Below, piece after piece: positions 7,701 through 10,214 of a stretch of DNA of 10,214 nt. Positions within the stretch are counted from its first letter, which is position 1; every line of letters starts with the position of its first letter. A program made the translations under genes and the position numbers. The DNA comes from Bacteroidales bacterium. GTDB taxonomy: Bacteria; Bacteroidota; Bacteroidia; Bacteroidales; WCHB1-69. The DNA lies in the NCBI GenBank assembly GCA_012519525.1, contig JAAYQB010000058.1, positions 1-10,214 of the forward strand. The letters are read 5' to 3'. A model generated the notes under the pieces. That model was given only the letters and a program-made list of their open reading frames with translations. It made no database searches and was not told where the DNA came from.

Positions 7701-8519
7701 GTTAATAGTGTGATTATTAAAAGGATGACCCGATTGCCAACCAATTATGCCAATGCCGTAAAAAAGAATATAATCGTTGGATTCAAAAATTCCATTTCCA
7801 TTGATATCAATTACTTGAATAGGGACTTCATTCAAGTCGTCGTATGTAAATGCACTTGTGTTTTCGGGGAGAAGATTGCCACCGTTGCCGAATAATGATA
7901 AATTATTCGTTTTTAATCCACTCATATTAACTCCCATGCTTTCTAAGTCGGCATAGGTAATCTTATGAACACCTGTTTTCTCTATTGCTATTTTGTAAAA
8001 ATTACCGGAGGCTAAAATAGATTGTGTTGCATAAGTTTTTGCTTTTTGTTCTTTTACTGTTTTAGCGGCTTCAATTTCTATTGCTATATCATAATAAATA
8101 ACTTTTTCGTAAGTGTTATTTATTTTTCTAAAAGGAGAAAACTCAATTTGTAGATAAGCTTGTTTTTTAGTGTAAACGATAGTGGTTTGAATTTCAACAT
8201 TTTCTTTGACAACATCTTGATTAATAAAACCAATTTCTTTTTGCTCTAAGGGTTGAAAAACGATATTTTTAATAATTATCTTTGTGTTTACATTGCCATT
8301 AGCAATAGGAATTTGTTTGGTATAAGAAGGCATTAAAATACCATTGTCTAAGTGTAAATTGGCACCTTCAAAATATAAATATTTATACGTTTGATTATCC
8401 GTAATTTTTAAAGTATAAGGCGTTTGCCATTTTAAAGAGTCGGAATCATTAATAGTTTGGGCATTAATGATAGCTGTATAGCAAATGATAATCAGTAAAA
8501 TGAAAATTTTTTTCAACAT
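4713..8519 (-). CDS. porU: T9SS signal peptidase/sortase PorU (C25 gingipain family)
   Basis: PorU sits at the cell surface, cleaves the C-terminal domain from T9SS cargo, and in characterised systems joins the cargo to anionic lipopolysaccharide. This copy has 1268 residues, in the family's usual size range. Visible in order: signal peptide 1-20 (cleavage near A20-Q21), a long beta-rich N-terminal region to about residue 530, and the C25 catalytic domain from about 535 to 910. That domain has 'TADFIIVTHPDFLEYANQL', 'GIGRFSV' (667-673), His784 in 'YMGHGGDNGW', Cys818 in 'AGSCSFG' and 'FGDPSLTL' (900-907). The His-to-Cys spacing of 34 is close to the 33 of gingipains and P. gingivalis PorU, so the peptidase looks intact. 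Ig-like beta segments follow. From about 1174, 'NYPNPF', 'IFTVSGKLVKTI', 'WNGLDDFGDKLAKGVYIYKV' and terminal 'KLVIL' form a type A T9SS sorting domain of its own. It is the first gene of the porU-porV-ispF cluster. The upstream region lacks an exact TAnnTTTG match; the nearest is TAGTGTTG (8549 to 8542 on the minus strand). Confidence 0.96.
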   Translation of the reverse strand: MLKKIFILLIIICYTAIINAQTINDSDSLKWQTPYTLKITDNQTYKYLYFEGANLHLDNGILMPSYTKQIPIANGNVNTKIIIKNIVFQPLEQKEIGFINQDVVKENVEIQTTIVYTKKQAYLQIEFSPFRKINNTYEKVIYYDIAIEIEAAKTVKEQKAKTYATQSILASGNFYKIAIEKTGVHKITYADLESMGVNMSGLKTNNLSLFGNGGNLLPENTSAFTYDDLNEVPIQVIDINGNGIFESNDYILFYGIGIIGWQSGHPFNNHTINIYSNYAYYFINVDPNIGSKKRVASLSETSLPKTHDVNSFYFYNVIEKEAVNPNEVSRVWFSDVFDAILKRSYSFSVPELASNEKFTLRFSLAAKSPSINSSFTATINNNHTYSLLIPSTSISDNGKMQTGNYSFAMSGNTMNIDLTYSKPTNNAVGYLDYIEVHGKCKLQATNNQILFRNNEVVGSGNVAEYHFDTKGGKITIWEVSNPHNITKIIGREANNTIEFKLTADSLREFIAFTSSNYYTVTPIGKISNQNLHGYTTADFIIVTHPDFLEYANQLAAFRKKNDNMSCITVTTQQIYNEFSSGAQDISAIRNFLKMLYDRNPTNYPKNVLLFGKTSYDFRNILGSNSNFIPNYQGSCPFAPNDCLSTDDFFVKLDDGEGNNNNGSMDMGIGRFSVSTKSQAQIVVQKSINYGSKELMTANNIANFSNWRNYVTFSADDDADQGHLGNADAIAGVIFNNFPTINIDKIYLDAYKKIFTSQGQRYPSATDAMNQRINKGTLMFTYMGHGGDNGWAHERYLTRTDIHSWKNKYNLPLFYAGSCSFGMYDKTNSQSPSEDILLKSDGGGIGVISATRNSFGGSNEFFGKMLHQYAFEKINGRYRTMGEFLAAAKNVSGSIEMYVLFGDPSLTLAHPKENIVTDSINGISLSSINDTIQALEFITIKGRVTDNNNQTLQNFNGYVYPTIYDKPSLIKTLLNNPNSVEKTFILQKNVLFKGKASVKNGHFEFSFLVPKDINYEYGYGKISYYATNNHTDANGFDSIFIGGIKDTIIADNKGPEIEIYLNNRNFVNGGISNPHPTLIAYLKDDNGINTVGTGIGHDIIAFLDNKIENSILLNDFFEYDENSSSSGKVSYLLSNLEPGPHTLTVRAWDVLNNMNENTINFTVIKDEKLELSHVLNYPNPFTTHTDFYFEHNQPNTTIKVSIQIFTVSGKLVKTIEHTSNNNSFRCGPIPWNGLDDFGDKLAKGVYIYKVRVKTAENKTIEKFEKLVIL

Positions 8520-8642
8520 TATTTAATTTATTCTTTAATCACAACACTAACGAAATGTTAAAAAAAAATATTGTATTTCAATCAATTTTTATCACTATTG
8601 ATTGCCTCAACTTAAAATCAGTCAATTTGTTTTATTGAAATC

Positions 8643-8653
8643 TATAGGATATG
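8643..8653 (+). repeat. 11-bp direct repeat, left copy
   Basis: TATAGGATATG occurs here and again, identically, at 10006-10016. The two copies bracket the capA-like gene with its promoter. In DNA this AT-rich an 11-bp match could be chance, and neither copy is linked to an integrase or transposase gene in the window. Confidence 0.35.
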
Positions 8654-8775
8654 TTTTTTTTAATCTAATCCAAAAAATAATATCTGTATGTAGTCTAAAT
8701 ATCAATAATCACTTATTCGAAGTAATTATTATTTATACATTTATATATTATTATCTATTGAAACAAATAAAAGTA

Positions 8776-8783
8776 TACTTTTG
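8776..8783 (+). promoter_or_regulatory. -7 promoter element for the capA-like gene
   Basis: TACTTTTG is an exact match to the Bacteroidota -7 consensus TAnnTTTG, 21 bp before the ATG at 8805. A possible -33 TTG lies at 8758-8760, but the 15-bp gap is shorter than usual. The predicted transcription start, a few bases downstream, falls within an 11-A run at 8785-8795. Confidence 0.6.
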
Positions 8784-8784
8784 C

Positions 8785-8795
8785 AAAAAAAAAAA
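8785..8795 (+). repeat. Poly-A tract of 11 between promoter and start codon
   Basis: Eleven consecutive A residues lie immediately after the -7 element and 9 bp before the capA-like ATG. This is where transcription should begin, so the tract could affect start-site slippage, or promoter output if its length varies. A-rich leaders are also normal for translation initiation in Bacteroidota, so it may simply be the ribosome-loading region. Confidence 0.5.
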
Positions 8796-8804
8796 TGATA
8801 TAAA

Positions 8805-9977
8805 ATGAGACAATTAGTTTTTGTTTTTGTGATGTCGCTAATTATCCTTTTTACTGGGGAGTCCATAAACCAAGGAAGGGGAAAAGTTAAAGAGTTGCAA
8901 ATTGAAAAAGAAGATACATTTCGACTGTCGCTATTGTTTATTGGAGATATTATGCAACACGAACCGCAGATAAATTCGGCATGGGATGAGGAAACGGGGA
9001 CATATTCATACGACCATTGTTTTCAATATGTTAAGGATATTTATGAAATTACAGATGTTACAATTGCAAATTTGGAATTTACTTTTGGCGGAAAGCCCTA
9101 CAAAGGATATCCGCAATTTAGCGCTCCCGATAAAATGGGAGTTGCAATTAAAAACGCAGGAATTGATGTGCTTGTAACAGCCAACAATCACACATGCGAC
9201 AGAGGAAAAAGCGGCATTATTCGCACTATTAATGTAATTGACAGTTTGGAAATTCTTCGCACAGGCTCATTTTTAGACTCTGCCGACCGTGAAAAACATA
9301 ATCCGCTAATTATTGATAAAAATGGTATGCGTGTTGCTTTGCTCAATTACACATACGGAACAAACGGTTTGCCTATTCCAAGTCCAACCATTGTCAATCT
9401 TATTGATACGAACATCATCCTCAGCGACATTATAAAGGCAAAAAGCTATCATCCTGATGAAATAATTATAGTCTATCATTGGGGTAATGAATATGAGAGA
9501 ATGCACAATGCAAAACAAACGGAAATTGCAGAGTTTAGCTTTAGGCATGGTGTCGGAATATTAATTGGGTCTCATCCTCATGTAATTCAGCCAATACATA
9601 AATATGAATACCCCAAATTATCAGGAATGGAAGTAGCCGTTGTTTATTCTCTTGGCAATTATATATCTAATCAACGTCAACAATATCGTGATGGGGGAAT
9701 AATGGTTTATTTGAATCTCATAAAGATTGGAAATCTTGTTAAAATAGAAAAAATGGGCTATATTCTCACTTGGGTGTGGACTCCCATAATTGATGGTAAA
9801 AAGCGGTATTATATAGTCCCCGTTTCAAAATATGAACAAGAAGCTAACTTTTTTGATGCTCCTTCTTACGAGAAGTTTAAGGTTTTTAGAGATGATACTA
9901 GAAAGCATTTACAAAAAAACAATATAAATGTAGATGAAATCTTGTGGGATGAAAAGTTGCGACAATGGGTTTTTTAA
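8805..9977 (+). CDS. CapA/PGA_cap family exported metallophosphoesterase-like protein
   Basis: The 390-residue protein belongs to the CapA (poly-gamma-glutamate synthesis accessory, PGA_cap) family, whose fold is related to calcineurin-like metallophosphoesterases. The family motifs occur in order with their likely metal-binding residues: 'GDIMQH' (47-52), 'NLE' (89-91), 'TANNHTCDRG' (125-134), 'HWGNEY' (225-230), 'IGSHPHVIQP' (254-263) and 'SLGNYIS' (282-288). A short hydrophobic N-terminus (about 4-17) suggests a signal peptide or membrane anchor, placing the domain outside the cytoplasm. No lipobox is present. CapA proteins are named from the Bacillus capsule locus, but capB, capC and capE homologues are absent here, so capsule synthesis should not be assumed. 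Many Bacteroidota carry stand-alone copies of unknown substrate. It is transcribed away from porU with its own promoter, and no partner gene follows within the window. The ATG at 8805 gives a complete leader and no better start is visible. Confidence 0.9.
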   Translation: MRQLVFVFVMSLIILFTGESINQGRGKVKELQIEKEDTFRLSLLFIGDIMQHEPQINSAWDEETGTYSYDHCFQYVKDIYEITDVTIANLEFTFGGKPYKGYPQFSAPDKMGVAIKNAGIDVLVTANNHTCDRGKSGIIRTINVIDSLEILRTGSFLDSADREKHNPLIIDKNGMRVALLNYTYGTNGLPIPSPTIVNLIDTNIILSDIIKAKSYHPDEIIIVYHWGNEYERMHNAKQTEIAEFSFRHGVGILIGSHPHVIQPIHKYEYPKLSGMEVAVVYSLGNYISNQRQQYRDGGIMVYLNLIKIGNLVKIEKMGYILTWVWTPIIDGKKRYYIVPVSKYEQEANFFDAPSYEKFKVFRDDTRKHLQKNNINVDEILWDEKLRQWVF

Positions 9978-10005
9978 ATTAATTGTTTTATCGCCTATAC
10001 AACTA

Positions 10006-10016
10006 TATAGGATATG
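10006..10016 (+). repeat. 11-bp direct repeat, right copy
   Basis: This is the second TATAGGATATG, 29 bp after the stop of the capA-like gene and identical to the copy at 8643-8653. The bases on either side of the two copies diverge. Confidence 0.35.
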
Positions 10017-10092
10017 CTGTTTATTTATAAAAAGGCAATCCGTTTTTTCTTTCGTTTTATGGCAAAAATGGAAGTTGTAAAAAAATCAATTT

Positions 10093-10124
10093 TTTGTTTT
10101 TTTTACACTGTTTTTATAGATTTG
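10093..10124 (+). promoter_or_regulatory. Predicted Bacteroidota promoter (-33 TTTG, -7 TAGATTTG)
   Basis: A TTTG at 10093-10096 is followed after 20 bp by TAGATTTG at 10117-10124, an exact match to the -7 consensus TAnnTTTG with a near-standard spacer. This is the best two-part promoter match in the window. It points rightward, and since no gene of normal size follows before the window ends, it probably drives a gene just beyond the edge or a short leader. Confidence 0.6.
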
Positions 10125-10214
10125 TAGTAAATTTTTATATTTATTTAAATTTTAATGAAACAATCTGTCATTATCAGCGTTATTAAAAGAAAAAAACATT
10201 ATAAAAAATAAATA

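Larger units (their letters stand above)
8520..8804. other. Divergent intergenic region between porU and the capA-like gene
   Basis: This 285-bp, extremely AT-rich spacer separates two genes read outward. The right end holds a good promoter element for the capA-like gene. The left end has only an imperfect -7 candidate for porU. No RNA gene, riboswitch-like structure or convincing hairpin was seen. A 68-codon frame that starts with TTG at 8602 crosses it, but looks like non-coding AT-rich sequence. Confidence 0.6.
9978..10214. other. Terminal AT-rich intergenic stretch
   Basis: No gene of usual length is visible in these 237 bp. It holds the second copy of an 11-bp direct repeat, several T and A runs, an A/T-only inverted repeat near 10080-10096 (about six A, four-base loop, six T) that might weakly terminate the capA-like transcript, and a good promoter match. 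After the promoter an 18-codon frame runs from ATG at 10155 to TAA at 10209-10211, too short to call a gene. Confidence 0.55.

Noticed and set aside
8602..8808. A 68-codon plus-strand frame upstream of the capA-like gene, overlapping its ATG by ATGA.
   Set aside because: It opens with TTG, is extremely rich in Ile, Tyr, Lys and Asn as expected from AT-rich non-coding DNA, and runs through the predicted promoter and A tract. It resembles no known protein.
10026..10047. Possible rho-independent terminator after the capA-like gene, built on AAAAAGG-CAAT-CCGTTTTTT.
   Set aside because: The stem has only two G-C pairs, an internal A-G mismatch and then A-T pairs, too weak to call a terminator with confidence.

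Overview
The window reads as ordinary chromosomal DNA of an AT-rich member of the Bacteroidota, most likely Bacteroidales. The evidence is the type IX secretion (T9SS) genes porU and porV, the Bacteroidota-type PurN ('GGKGMYG') and GpsA ('GDN', 'YLGD') signatures, a lipoprotein of a Bacteroidota-restricted type, the weak or absent Shine-Dalgarno sequences, and several promoter -7 elements matching the Bacteroidota consensus TAnnTTTG. The assignment comes from motif recognition, not a database search.

Layout from left to right: (1) the 3' two thirds of purN (purine synthesis), plus strand, cut by the window start. (2) A 301-residue cytoplasmic-looking protein built from about ten 25-residue YD/Rhs-like repeats, minus strand, tail to tail with purN. 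(3) A 143-bp divergent spacer holding a -7 element for each direction. (4) A plus-strand pair, gpsA (glycerol-3-phosphate dehydrogenase) and a small lipoprotein with a DIDGxxNGG motif, 6 bp apart. (5) A minus-strand cluster transcribed porU, porV, ispF (positions 8519 down to 2908), convergent with the lipoprotein gene. (6) A 285-bp divergent intergenic region. (7) A plus-strand capA-like (PGA_cap) exported protein gene with a clear promoter and an 11-A tract. (8) A 237-bp terminal spacer with a strong promoter match that probably serves a gene beyond the window.

The functional core is the PorU-PorV pair. PorV is the outer-membrane beta-barrel shuttle protein of the T9SS. PorU is the gingipain-fold C25 cysteine peptidase that removes the C-terminal sorting domain from T9SS cargo and attaches the cargo to the cell surface. 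ispF, the last gene of the cluster, makes an isoprenoid precursor and is linked by position rather than pathway. I recall the same porU-porV-ispF order from Porphyromonas gingivalis.

I found no insertion sequence, CRISPR array, tRNA, rRNA, prophage or clear defence system. Nothing here convincingly amounts to an undescribed system. The least explained items are the repeat protein at 420-1325, the small lipoprotein at 2480-2899, and the capA-like gene flanked by an 11-bp direct repeat.
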